Below, in pieces: positions 41,527 through 49,919 of a stretch of 51,553 nt of DNA. Numbering within the stretch: position 1 is the stretch's first letter; every line of letters begins with the position of its first letter. Position numbers and translations under genes: made by a program. The DNA lies in NCBI GenBank assembly GCA_024229495.1, contig JAAESJ010000345.1, positions 1 through 51,553 on the forward strand, in the 5' to 3' direction. The notes beneath the pieces are model-generated. The model had not been told where the DNA came from, made no database searches, and saw only the letters and a list, made by a program, of their open reading frames with translations. Origin of the DNA: Verrucomicrobiaceae bacterium (GTDB lineage Bacteria; Verrucomicrobiota; Verrucomicrobiia; Verrucomicrobiales; DEV007).

Positions 41527-41742
41527 CTATCCGTCTAGCTGGTTGAGGAGAAAATTAACGGCATTTTGGTTGGTGAGCAATTCGCGTGAGACTTCCGAGC
41601 GTTCTTTGTCCGGCAATTGCCCGGCACTCAGTTGCTTTAATTTCGTTTCCATCTCGGAAGTTAGCGTTTCGCTCGAGCGGCCGCCGACTTCCGGTGAGAA
41701 TGTCTGCAGGAAACGGTCTAGAATGTCGATTTCATTAGTCAT
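41527..41742 (-). CDS. 71-residue protein between sigma factor and GAF genes, anti-sigma-like
   Basis: A small soluble protein with two helical parts. The C-terminal half, reading SAGQLPDKERSEV followed by SRELLTNQNAVNFLLNQL, has the length pattern of the zinc-binding anti-sigma (zf-HC2) domain. The His and two Cys ligands of that domain are absent. It sits 94 bases downstream of an ECF-like sigma factor gene and 85 bases ahead of the GAF gene. A zinc-less anti-sigma factor is the best guess; alternatives are a processed peptide or an adaptor for the protease. The ATG at 41742 has no clear ribosome-binding site. Coding status is supported by position and amino-acid composition only. Confidence 0.55.
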   Translation of the reverse strand: MTNEIDILDRFLQTFSPEVGGRSSETLTSEMETKLKQLSAGQLPDKERSEVSRELLTNQNAVNFLLNQLDG

Positions 41743-41836
41743 AGGATGAGAAGTGGGGGGTTAATATGGTGACGAATCGATAATCATGAATATGCATGGA
41801 AGTTCCAGTTTTTTTCAATGCTAGTTTTGCTAGGAC

Positions 41837-42535
41837 TCAACTAAACAGGTCTGATGATTGCTTGCACAACCCGACAAAATCCTCCCAGCGCAGTTCCAAC
41901 CAAGGGTCTATGCGTTTGAGCTCGCTCATTGTGGCATCACGAATTTCTTCCATTACAGCAGAAATGTTGCGACTGACCTTGCTCTGGCTCCAGTTCCACA
42001 TTCTTCCTGCCAGTTCCTGGTCCAGACCGTGGACTTTCACCAGTTTGAGAACGACGAGTTTTTCGGGATCGATCCTGGAGAAGGCTGCCAGCATTGCGTC
42101 GCGCAGTAGCCCTACGAGCCGGTCTTCGCTATCGCCTGGGGAATCCTCGCCGGGCAGGGAGTCAAAGGCATCGCCCGGTTGATCCATATTCTGGCTTGCA
42201 GGAAGTTCTCCACGGAATTTCTGACGTCTCTTGTAATCGATGAGGCGGTTAAGGGCAGTGCGGGTCAGGAAAGCGTTAAGGGATCCCTTGCCGCTGAATT
42301 TTTCCAGTAATGGCCGACGCCCTTCCCGGCTGTCGAAACAATCAGTCCAGAGATCAGCGGTAATGTCCTTTGCCTCTGTGTCACTGGCGCCCCTGTTGCG
42401 AAGGACTGCTTCAAGCTTGGCGTTGGTTTCCGGGCAACGAATGGTTCCCGCCGCAACTTCATCGCCAGCCAGTGCCGCCTCGATGAGGGCGAAATCCTCG
42501 AGTTTTGTTTTTGATGAGTCGTTGGGTTTCTCCAT
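41837..42535 (-). CDS. ECF-like RNA polymerase sigma factor
   Basis: A 232-residue sigma-70 family protein starting at ATG 42535 (MEKPNDSSK); the frame is open a further 29 codons, but those residues lie in the repeat-rich leader. Region 2 is at about 60-130 (LLEKFSGKGSLNAFLTRTALNRLIDYKRRQKF), and region 4 with a helix-turn-helix at about 160-215 (KLVKVHGLDQELAGRMWNWSQSKVSRNISAVMEEI). It is somewhat longer than a typical ECF factor and divergent. It heads the cassette with the 71-residue protein, the GAF protein and the subtilase. Two inverted repeats lie in its leader. Confidence 0.82.
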   Translation of the reverse strand: MEKPNDSSKTKLEDFALIEAALAGDEVAAGTIRCPETNAKLEAVLRNRGASDTEAKDITADLWTDCFDSREGRRPLLEKFSGKGSLNAFLTRTALNRLIDYKRRQKFRGELPASQNMDQPGDAFDSLPGEDSPGDSEDRLVGLLRDAMLAAFSRIDPEKLVVLKLVKVHGLDQELAGRMWNWSQSKVSRNISAVMEEIRDATMSELKRIDPWLELRWEDFVGLCKQSSDLFS

Positions 42536-42546
42536 GCTGATATTAC

Positions 42547-42563
42547 TGAGGATAGTTTCCTCA
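42547..42563. promoter_or_regulatory. Inverted repeat directly upstream of the sigma factor start
   Basis: TGAGGA-TAGTT-TCCTCA, 6-bp perfect arms around five bases, ending 12 bases ahead of the sigma factor ATG at 42535. It may be a translational hairpin or an operator for autoregulation. Confidence 0.4.
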
Positions 42564-42610
42564 TAACATGGCCTGTGCGTCAACCATTGACCACCGGAGA
42601 AATTCCCAAC

Positions 42611-42647
42611 GGCGAACGACACCCCGATTTAGTGGGGTGTCGTTGCC
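42611..42647. repeat. Strong hairpin in the sigma-factor leader
   Basis: AACGACACCCC pairs perfectly with GGGGTGTCGTT around an 8-base loop, and a further three pairs (GGC/GCC) follow after one bulged base. It lies 76-112 bases ahead of the sigma factor ATG. There is no T-tract on either strand, so a classical terminator is unlikely. It could end the rlmB transcript in another way, or act as a leader element or operator. Confidence 0.55.
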
Positions 42648-42858
42648 GTGCTTCTAGCATTGCAGTGGGGGATTGGGGGATTTTTCAGGAAGGATTACGG
42701 GGTGGTCCTGATATTGACGATTGCGACCAGCACAGTATGCAGTTTTTAGCGTTAATAGTTTCGCCGGGATCCGGAATCCCTGTTGCCTGCAACAGGAACT
42801 TCCTGTGATTGGTGCTATTCCGCTGGTATTTCACCGTCAACCCTCTTCCTTGGAAGAC

Positions 42859-43425
42859 TCAATGGCGTTGCCGCCTGGCTTCAAAAAGGCAGACTCCTGT
42901 CGCGACTGAAACGTTAAGGCACTCGACGGAACCGCTCATGGGAATTTTGACCAGGAAATCACAATTTTCCTCGGTGAGCCGCCTCAGCCCATGTCCCTCG
43001 GCTCCCATGACAATGGCCAAGGCGCCCTTGAGGTCGGCGTCATAGAGATGTTTCTCAGCCTTGTCCGAGGTGCCTGCAAACCAGATACCCGAATCCTTCA
43101 GGCTACGCATGGTGCGCACAAGGTTGGTCACCTGGATGTAGGGAACAGATTCGGCTCCGCCGCAGGCGACTCTCCTGACGGTTTCGTTTAGTGGTGCTGA
43201 GCGATCCTTGGGTGCAATTACCGCGCAGCAACCGGCGGCATCTGCTGTGCGCAGGCAGGCACCGAGATTATGAGGATCCTGAACATGGTCGAGAACCAGG
43301 AGCAGGGGAGTATCGGCTGCCTCGATAATTGAAGGCAGCTCGTCCTCCCGCATTGCTTTCCTTTTAGAGGAAAAGTCAGTGTGCAGGTGTCTGCGTTGTC
43401 CGGTGGAGCGGGATTTTCTGGCCAC
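42859..43425 (-). CDS. SpoU/TrmH-family RNA 2'-O-methyltransferase, RlmB-like
   Basis: A 188-residue SPOUT enzyme with the three family motifs: motif 1 [20 protein letters not shown], motif 2 [18 protein letters not shown] and motif 3 [23 protein letters not shown]. Motif context resembles RlmB, which methylates 23S rRNA G2251, but the N-terminal substrate-binding domain is replaced by a short basic stretch ([12 protein letters not shown]). The start is GTG at 43425; an ATG at Met24 is possible. A tRNA target cannot be excluded. Confidence 0.87.
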   Translation of the reverse strand: MARKSRSTGQRRHLHTDFSSKRKAMREDELPSIIEAADTPLLLVLDHVQDPHNLGACLRTADAAGCCAVIAPKDRSAPLNETVRRVACGGAESVPYIQVTNLVRTMRSLKDSGIWFAGTSDKAEKHLYDADLKGALAIVMGAEGHGLRRLTEENCDFLVKIPMSGSVECLNVSVATGVCLFEARRQRH

Positions 43426-43483
43426 GGGTTAAAGTGAACGAGATATGACGAGACGGAAACTGAAATCGACCAATCGGCCCTCG

Positions 43484-44656
43484 TTATCGGTTTTTACCCT
43501 CTCGTTGTCGTGTTTTCAACCTGCTTCCCGACGGGATCTCTCCACCCTTGATTTCCATATTCATCCCCCGCAGGTGCCTGGCAAAGAACGAGTCCAGACG
43601 GTGATCAATCTCGGGGGAGTTGAATCCTCCGTGGCCGCCACCCTTCACGGTAATCAATGTTGAGTCACAGCCTGCCTTGCGCAATGCTTGGTCAAGGATG
43701 ACTGACTGGTTGTAAGGCACGAGTTGATCATCAGTTCCGTGGATACAGAGCATTGGAGGGTCATCCTTTGAAACATGCGTGATTGGCGAGGCGCTCAATG
43801 CAACGCTTCTCGTTTTCTGCAGCGGGCCTCCCACCAGCTTGGATTCAGGAGAACTCGGGGCATCATGATCAATACGGCTCGGGAAACGTGACATTTCCAG
43901 CAGTGCGGAGGGGCCGAAGAAGTTTCCGACGCAATGGATCCTGCTGCTTTCTTTTCGGTATTCTCCAAGCCGACCTTCGAGTTCATCAATGTCGCCACTT
44001 GTTCCCAGCATGGCTACTAGGTGCCCGCCGGCGGAGGTGCCGAAGGCGCCAATGTGCCCGGGGTCGAGACCGTATTTTTCGGCGTTGCCGCGAATCCAGC
44101 GGATTGCGGCCTTACAATCATGAATTTGTGACGGCCAGTAGGCCTCATCAGTTAGCCGATACCCGATACTGACCCCTGCATATTCCCCGCTTTCCACAAA
44201 TCTTGCCAATTGCCTGGTGCCGGATTGCTTGTCACCGTTTTGCCAACCGCCTCCATGGATGAAGACCACAATCGGAAGGGATTTTGTTCCGCGTTTTACC
44301 GGCAGCATCAGGGTAAGGGTTTGCTTGGGATTGTCCGTCGCGGCATAGGGTATGTCGGGCTTCGTCTTTATTAATGCATTGGTTCGTTGTGGGCGCTTGC
44401 TCTTTTGGCCGGCTGGTTGCCCCGCTTTCTTGCGGAAGAGAGCGTCTTCCTGCCGCGATATGAAGCCGTCATTGTTGCTGTCAGCACGTTCAAAATTCGG
44501 CTTGGCATTTGTAGGTAACTCTTCCCTGATGAGTTTGCCGTCACCGTTTTTGTCCCAGCGGTCAAAGATGGTTTCTTTGACTTGCCCGTGGCCGGTGTTG
44601 ATTGTTGCAATGACCAGCAGCGTGAATGCTGAGAGTTGTATCAAAGATGGGTTCAT
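43484..44656 (-). CDS. Secreted EF-hand alpha/beta hydrolase
   Basis: A 390-residue protein starting at ATG 44656 with a signal peptide (LSAFTLLVIATINTGHG). Two EF-hand loops follow (DKNGDGKLIREE near residue 33 and DSNNDGFISRQE near residue 58), then a basic linker and an esterase/lipase domain of the BD-FAE type: IVVFIHGGGWQNG, GTSAGGHLVAML (nucleophile), Asp in HGTDDQLVPY and His in GGGHGGF. Alternative in-frame ATGs at 44671 and further upstream only add non-family residues. EF-hand/esterase fusions are typical of marine Verrucomicrobiota and Planctomycetes and may need Ca2+ outside the cell. The substrate is probably an acylated polysaccharide. Confidence 0.85.
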   Translation of the reverse strand: MNPSLIQLSAFTLLVIATINTGHGQVKETIFDRWDKNGDGKLIREELPTNAKPNFERADSNNDGFISRQEDALFRKKAGQPAGQKSKRPQRTNALIKTKPDIPYAATDNPKQTLTLMLPVKRGTKSLPIVVFIHGGGWQNGDKQSGTRQLARFVESGEYAGVSIGYRLTDEAYWPSQIHDCKAAIRWIRGNAEKYGLDPGHIGAFGTSAGGHLVAMLGTSGDIDELEGRLGEYRKESSRIHCVGNFFGPSALLEMSRFPSRIDHDAPSSPESKLVGGPLQKTRSVALSASPITHVSKDDPPMLCIHGTDDQLVPYNQSVILDQALRKAGCDSTLITVKGGGHGGFNSPEIDHRLDSFFARHLRGMNMEIKGGEIPSGSRLKTRQREGKNR

Positions 44657-45014
44657 TTTGATCGTGTCCATGCGGGGTTGATTGATGCAAGGTTTACTTG
44701 GTTGGCTTTCTGTCCAGCTATTAATGCCTGTTGCGGGCAGGCGGATTAACCCCATAGGCAATGCTGATAAGGTGCTGTGTATACATGCTAGGGGCGTGGT
44801 TTCAGGTCCTTCTCAGGCCCTGAGAGACAGTGAGGGTTTTCAGCGGTAGATCGCGAAAGTCAGCAGGAATCTGCGCAATTGTTGTTTTTTAGCATGAGAA
44901 TGACCATTTTAAGTCATTCAGAGTAAGGGATAAAAAGGATTTTCCTTAGGAAGTTTCGACCACTAGGCGCATCCGTGCTATCGGTAAAGCCGTTGGCTTC
45001 CATCAGCCGCCACG
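44657..45014. other. 358-base divergent intergenic region
   Basis: No gene is supported here. It should hold promoters for the EF-hand hydrolase (minus) and ABC exporter (plus). A small hairpin TCTCAG-GCC-CTGAGA at 44811-44825 is the only structure seen; no -35/-10 pair is convincing. Confidence 0.5.
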
Positions 45015-46949
45015 ATGAAAAAGATTTCCCGCAAGGATATCGCAGGAATGTCCACCTTGGAGTTTCTGAAAGCAGGGGCTGGCCCATATCGCCAACTCGC
45101 CGGCTACCTGAAGCCTTATAAGGCGCGGTTCCTCTTGGGCATTTTCTTTGGGGCGCTTTATGGCCTGATGAACGGGGGGATGGTGCTTACCATCAAGTAT
45201 GTTGGCGAGATGGTTTTTGGCAGGAAGGATAATGCCAAGGAATTTGATAAACTTGTTGAGAAGCTGCCTGAGGATGTCGTAGCCGAGAGCGGAGGGGCTT
45301 TTGATGCGGCGCGGGAGGCATTTAAAGAGGCCGCTGCCCTCGATGTCGAAACGGCCTTAAACGGACCGCTTTTGATTGCTGCAATGACGGTGCCGGCGAT
45401 CATGCTGTTGCGCGGATTCTGCGGTTACATGAACTCTTACTGTATGCTGTGGGTCAGCCTGCGAGTGCTGAGTGATATCCGCATCAAGCTGTTCAGCAAG
45501 TTGATGGGCCAGTCCCTTGACTTTTACAATAAGAAGAAGGGAGGGGAGCTGATCCAGACAGTGTTCAACCAGACACGGATGGCCCAGCATGCGCTCACTA
45601 CGGTTGCCAGTGATATCGTCAAGCAGCCGGTTGCGGTGCTTTCTGCCGTGGTGGCAATTTTTATCATTGACTGGAAATTCGCGCTTGCAGCTTTAGTGCT
45701 GTTCCCGATCTGCATTATTCCGGTTATTGTGGTCGGGCGCAAAGTGCGCAAGACCGGCGGCAAGGAAGAAGAGGAGGCAGGCATGCTGATGGTGGTGATG
45801 CAGGAATCTTTTTCCGGAATACGGGTGGTAAAAAGTCATGCTCGCGAGAAGCACGAGATTGAAAAGTTTACTACCGCCAATAATAAAATGATGAAATTCA
45901 TCATGCGCTGGCAAAAGGCGATGGAGCTGGTTGGGCCACTTGTTGAGACGGTTGCTTCATTCGGGGTAGCCGCTGCCCTTGTCTATGTTGCCATCAGGCC
46001 TGACCTGGGAGCGGCTCATTTCCTGGCCCTGCAGGCCGGGCTTGTGCTGCTTTATCCGCCGGCTAAGACACTCAGTCGACTGCATATCCTCATGCAGAAG
46101 TGCCTGGCGGCGACCACGAAGGTATTTGAGATGATGGAGCGCGAACCGGCCATCCAGGATGCCGAGGATTCCGTGGATATCGACGGTGTCGGCGAGGGCA
46201 TCTCATTTGAGAAAGTGAGCTTCGCCTACGGCAAGCGTGCTGATGCAGTCAGCGCTATTGATTTCAGTATTGAACAAGGAAAATCCTATGCCCTTGTTGG
46301 CCAGAGTGGAGCAGGTAAGAGTACGCTTTTCTCCCTGCTGTTGCGCTTTTACGAACCGCGTGAGGGACGTGTCACGGTTGGTGGCATTGACATACGCAAG
46401 ATCAAACAGACTTCCTTGCGTGATAATATCGGCGTGGTAAATCAGGATACCTTCCTCTTTCATGATTCCATTTATGAAAATATCCGTTATGGCAAGCTCG
46501 ATGCCACCCGTGAGGAAATTGAGCATGCCGCCCGGCTTGCCCATGCTCATGAGTTTATTGTTGAGCAGGACAAAGGTTATGACACCAAGGTTGGAGATAA
46601 AGGCTGTCAACTTTCCGGAGGGCAGCAACAGCGCCTGAGCATCGCCCGGGCAATCCTTCGTGATGCCCCTATCCTGTTACTTGATGAGGCGACTTCGGCG
46701 CTTGATTCGGAGGCGGAGAAACATATTCAGGCGGCACTTGAGGAACTTTCCAAGGGCAAGACCACCATTGCCATTGCGCATCGGTTATCCACGATACTCA
46801 ATGCTGACCAGATCGTGGTGATGGACAAGGGCAGGGTATGCGAAGTGGGAACCCATGCCGAGTTAATGGAGACATCAGACATCTATCGGCGCCTTTACAT
46901 GATGCAGTTCGGCCATGAGATGGACGACGGGCAGGTGGACAAGGAGTAG
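45015..46949 (+). CDS. MsbA-like ABC exporter (fused permease and ATPase)
   Basis: A 644-residue type-IV ABC half-transporter. The transmembrane domain with six helices spans about residues 30-380, and the nucleotide-binding domain about 395-630: Walker A GQSGAGKST, Q-loop NQDTFLF, signature LSGGQQQR, Walker B ILLLDEATSALD and H-loop IAHRLST. Loop 1 (between the first two helices) holds an acidic insertion of about 60 residues (GRKDNAKEFDKLVEKL...) not found in typical MsbA. It works as a homodimer, probably flipping lipid A or another lipid; the substrate cannot be fixed. It is monocistronic and converges on nadB. Confidence 0.9.
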   Translation: MKKISRKDIAGMSTLEFLKAGAGPYRQLAGYLKPYKARFLLGIFFGALYGLMNGGMVLTIKYVGEMVFGRKDNAKEFDKLVEKLPEDVVAESGGAFDAAREAFKEAAALDVETALNGPLLIAAMTVPAIMLLRGFCGYMNSYCMLWVSLRVLSDIRIKLFSKLMGQSLDFYNKKKGGELIQTVFNQTRMAQHALTTVASDIVKQPVAVLSAVVAIFIIDWKFALAALVLFPICIIPVIVVGRKVRKTGGKEEEEAGMLMVVMQESFSGIRVVKSHAREKHEIEKFTTANNKMMKFIMRWQKAMELVGPLVETVASFGVAAALVYVAIRPDLGAAHFLALQAGLVLLYPPAKTLSRLHILMQKCLAATTKVFEMMEREPAIQDAEDSVDIDGVGEGISFEKVSFAYGKRADAVSAIDFSIEQGKSYALVGQSGAGKSTLFSLLLRFYEPREGRVTVGGIDIRKIKQTSLRDNIGVVNQDTFLFHDSIYENIRYGKLDATREEIEHAARLAHAHEFIVEQDKGYDTKVGDKGCQLSGGQQQRLSIARAILRDAPILLLDEATSALDSEAEKHIQAALEELSKGKTTIAIAHRLSTILNADQIVVMDKGRVCEVGTHAELMETSDIYRRLYMMQFGHEMDDGQVDKE

Positions 46950-46969
46950 GCAGATCAGGAGGACTGCGT

Positions 46970-48571
46970 TTATAGGCTAACTGGGTCCCGTGTCAAAAGG
47001 GTGTTCTGTGGGGGTATTGGGGAATTCGAAGGAGGAAAATCAAGGGTGTAGTGCAGGCCCCGGCTTTCCTGCCTGCTCTGAGCGGATTTGACGATCAGGC
47101 TGGCAGTCTCAACAAGGTTGCGTAATTCAAGAAGTTCCGGGCAGATTTTAAAGTTCCAGTAGAACTCCTGTACCTCACGCCGCAGATTCTGCAGTCGGGT
47201 TGATGCACGCTTGAGGCGCTTGTCGGTGCGGACAATGGAAACGTAGTCCCACATGAGGCGGCGGATTTCATCCCAGTTGTGGTAGATGACGACCAGTTCA
47301 TCGACATCCTCAGCATCTCCACTGATCCAATCCGGAACGTTGTAGCTTTGCGTTTTTTCCGCCGGTTCGTAATGCTTCATGATATGTTCAAAGGTGCGCG
47401 CGGCAATAACGGCGCCCTCCAGCAGGGAATTTGAGGCAAGGCGATTAGCACCATGGAGGCCGGTGCAGGCAACTTCACCGACGGCATAAAGTCCTGCTAT
47501 AGAAGTGGCTCCATCAATATCTGTCTTTACGCCCCCACATTGATAGTGGGCAGCAGGGACTACCGGAATGGGTTGCTTTGTGGCATCGATACCTATCGAC
47601 AGGCAGGTTTCATAGATATTAGGGAACCTTTCTTTAATGTAGCCTTTGCCACGGTGGGCAATGTCGACATAGACACATGGCCCACCGGTGCGCTTGATCT
47701 CGTGGTCAATTGCCTGCGCCACAATATCCCTCGGGGCGAGCGAGCCTCGAGGGTCATATGCTGCCATGAATTCGTTACCATCCTTGCCAATGAGGATGCC
47801 ACCTTCACCGCGAACCGCCTCAGAGATAAGGAAATTTTTCAGGTCGTGGTGATAGAGGCAGGTTGGGTGGAACTGAATGAACTCCATGTTGGCCACTGTG
47901 GCGCCTGCTCGGTAGGCCATTGCGACACCGTCGCCAGTGGCTACTTTGGGGTTTGTCGTGTAAAGATAGACGCGCCCACACCCGCCGGTGCAGAGGATGA
48001 CCCGGTCGGAGCGTAAGGTGATGATTTTGTCGTTGGCCTCGTCCAACGCGTAGAGGCCGACAATGCGGTTCTCCTCCTTGAGGCCAAGCTTGGCGGTGGT
48101 GACAAGGTCGATGGCGAAGTGGTTGTCCAGAAGCTCGACGTTCTTCTCCCGCATTGCCGCGGCGAGAAGCTTCTCGGAGATTTCCTTGCCGGTGGTGTCC
48201 CGGGCGTGCAGGATGCGTCTTTGCGTGTGACCGCCTTCCCTGCCAAGGGAGAAATTGCCATTGGCTTCACGGTCAAAATTCACACCCTGAGCGATCATGT
48301 CCTCGATAGCTGCAGGTGCGGACCTCACGATGGTATTCACCACGGCTTCCTCACACAGGCCAGCCCCGGCATCAACGGTGTCGGCAATGTGGGCATCAAA
48401 GGAATCCTGAGGATCAGCCACGCAGCTGATTCCACCCTGTGCCCAGGCGGTGTTGGAGGTTTCAGGACTGCGCTTGGTCAAGACAGCCACTCTTCCGTGT
48501 GAGGCTGCCTTGAGGGCAAAGCTGAGGCCGGATATGCCGGTTCCGACAATGATAAAGTCGTATTCGCGCAT
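46970..48571 (-). CDS. nadB: L-aspartate oxidase
   Basis: A 533-residue FAD enzyme that oxidises L-aspartate to iminoaspartate for NAD synthesis. Features: N-terminal FAD motif IIVGTGISGLSFALKAA, TKRSPETSNTAWAQGGI, the RILHARDTTGKEI block, QFHPTCLYH and EAVRGEGGIL in the substrate site, and the succinate-dehydrogenase-like C-terminal helical domain (YWNFKICPELLELRNLVETA). NadB is separated from SdhA/FrdA by length and lack of a His-linked FAD site. nadA and nadC are not adjacent. A palindrome lies 31 bases ahead of the ATG. Confidence 0.93.
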   Translation of the reverse strand: MREYDFIIVGTGISGLSFALKAASHGRVAVLTKRSPETSNTAWAQGGISCVADPQDSFDAHIADTVDAGAGLCEEAVVNTIVRSAPAAIEDMIAQGVNFDREANGNFSLGREGGHTQRRILHARDTTGKEISEKLLAAAMREKNVELLDNHFAIDLVTTAKLGLKEENRIVGLYALDEANDKIITLRSDRVILCTGGCGRVYLYTTNPKVATGDGVAMAYRAGATVANMEFIQFHPTCLYHHDLKNFLISEAVRGEGGILIGKDGNEFMAAYDPRGSLAPRDIVAQAIDHEIKRTGGPCVYVDIAHRGKGYIKERFPNIYETCLSIGIDATKQPIPVVPAAHYQCGGVKTDIDGATSIAGLYAVGEVACTGLHGANRLASNSLLEGAVIAARTFEHIMKHYEPAEKTQSYNVPDWISGDAEDVDELVVIYHNWDEIRRLMWDYVSIVRTDKRLKRASTRLQNLRREVQEFYWNFKICPELLELRNLVETASLIVKSAQSRQESRGLHYTLDFPPSNSPIPPQNTLLTRDPVSL

Positions 48572-48601
48572 GAGAGAGGAAATCGCGTGGTGGCATTAAC
48601 A

Positions 48602-48614
48602 GAACCTGAGGTTC
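48602..48614. promoter_or_regulatory. 13-bp palindrome upstream of nadB
   Basis: GAACCT-G-AGGTTC, 6-bp perfect arms around one base, 31-43 bases ahead of the nadB ATG. A candidate operator; NAD-synthesis genes are often regulated, but no known site (NrtR, NadQ, NiaR) is matched here. Confidence 0.3.
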
Positions 48615-48741
48615 CTGCTGCTTTTTTTATCCTGCATTTGGCAAGATAAATAGGGTGTCCCGACCATCTATTCAAACTCTTCCGGTGAGGGGGAGTTACT
48701 TTCTTATGAGGGTTGCTTTTTTATGAGCGTTGGGAGGGTCT

Positions 48742-49275
48742 TTACATTACCGAGAAAAACCAAGAGTAGAAGGCTATCCAGGCGCAAAAGAGAAGCAATA
48801 TCTTCTTGCTTGGTTCCATTGTCCTGAAAATGCCATTGAAGATGGCGGAACCGGCCCATGTGGCGAGAAGGAAGCGAAGCAGTCGTGCGGGTATGCTGAT
48901 GAGCACGAACATGGGAAGGCTCACGTCGCCGGCTCCCGCCTGGACAGCATATACCTTATAGGGTTTTCCGGCGAGCGGGCCGGCAAGGGTAGCCATGGCT
49001 CCGCGGGTTTCCACCTGATGACCGACTTCCTGGATCAATGGTCGGTTGATGGCCGGTACCTGTTCAAGGAAATGCACGGCTGAGTCCTTGTGCATTGCGC
49101 CCCAGGCGAACATGATGACGCCTCCCGCAAGGGCTCCCCCGAGAGCCCAGAAGCAAAGCCGTGTTGCCTGCCGGCGATGTTTGAGGGAAACAAAGGTAAG
49201 CAAGACATCCGGGACAATGAAGAAAAACGTGGCCTCTGCAAGGCCCCAGATCAGGGCTGTTAGTTTCAGTCCCAT
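48742..49275 (-). CDS. DedA/YqaA-like membrane protein
   Basis: A 177-residue membrane protein with about four to five transmembrane segments. The central stretch GAMATLAGPLAGKPYKVYAVQAGAG, then an Arg-rich helix (SIPARLLRFLLATW), resembles the DedA/SNARE-associated (VTT) fold of lipid flippases and transporters. Its start overlaps the PlsC-like stop by 10 bases, making it the last gene of the phospholipid operon. That context supports a role in moving or sorting lipids, which is inference. Confidence 0.68.
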   Translation of the reverse strand: MGLKLTALIWGLAEATFFFIVPDVLLTFVSLKHRRQATRLCFWALGGALAGGVIMFAWGAMHKDSAVHFLEQVPAINRPLIQEVGHQVETRGAMATLAGPLAGKPYKVYAVQAGAGDVSLPMFVLISIPARLLRFLLATWAGSAIFNGIFRTMEPSKKILLLFCAWIAFYSWFFSVM

Positions 49276-49919
49276 GGGGGGAATTCTGCTTCCGCCGCCA
49301 GTCCCGTCATCCGGGCGGTCAACGTTTCCATGAAACGGTTTCTGTTACCCTCCCAGCGGAGATTATCTCCAACAAAGATGTCGAGGAAAAAAGGCACCAG
49401 CAGGGCCTCGCCCTTTGGCAGGGCTTTTCCCAGGCCATGCATGAAAACCGGATTTACCGGGACTTCCGGGTTATCCTTGGCGATGTGGGCAATGCCGGCC
49501 TTGAATTTCCCCAGTTGCTCAGGGCAACCACGTGAACCCTCAGGGAAAATGATGACAATCTCACCGCGCTTCAGGGCCGCGTTGATGCCGGATAAGGGAT
49601 GTTTGCGCTTTGATTTCATTTCGCGGTCAATCGGCAGTATGCCGATGACGCGAAGGGCAAACCATTTCAGCAACGGGTTGCGAAAAAAATAGTCCTGAGC
49701 GGCTACCGGCCGAATTTTTTGCAGCATGCGCAGCGGAAAGAGGCTCATCAGTGTGATCGCGTCGAGATGACTGTTGTGGTTTGCCACCAGTATGGCGGGA
49801 CCCGCTTCAGGAAGCCTTTCGCGGTTTCGCACATTCAGTCCCAGCATGATCAACATGAAAGGCCGCATGAAGAGGGCGAAGAACAATAGGCGGCACAGGT
49901 TATTTACATTTTTTATCAT
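49266..49919 (-). CDS. PlsC-like 1-acyl-glycerol-phosphate acyltransferase
   Basis: A 217-residue acyltransferase starting at ATG 49919. It carries the catalytic NHxxxxD motif (NHNSHLD, His48-Asp53) and the FPEGSRG motif at 125-131, and has an N-terminal hydrophobic segment. The frame stays open upstream to 50297, but those residues are a shadow of the CdsA-like gene. Its start overlaps the upstream stop in an ATGA, so translation is coupled. Expected role: acylation of lysophosphatidate or a related lysolipid. Confidence 0.88.
   Translation of the reverse strand: MIKNVNNLCRLLFFALFMRPFMLIMLGLNVRNRERLPEAGPAILVANHNSHLDAITLMSLFPLRMLQKIRPVAAQDYFFRNPLLKWFALRVIGILPIDREMKSKRKHPLSGINAALKRGEIVIIFPEGSRGCPEQLGKFKAGIAHIAKDNPEVPVNPVFMHGLGKALPKGEALLVPFFLDIFVGDNLRWEGNRNRFMETLTARMTGLAAEAEFPPWD

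Larger units (their letters stand above)
42536..42858. other. 323-base intergenic region upstream of the sigma-factor cassette
   Basis: No convincing gene. It contains the two inverted repeats described separately (42547-42563 and 42611-42647). On the minus strand it is the downstream flank of the rlmB-like gene and the leader of the sigma-factor operon. No clear -35/-10 pair could be assigned. Confidence 0.6.

Noticed and set aside
44811..44825. Hairpin TCTCAG-GCC-CTGAGA
   Set aside because: Short and without a T-tract; too common a structure to call a terminator or operator.
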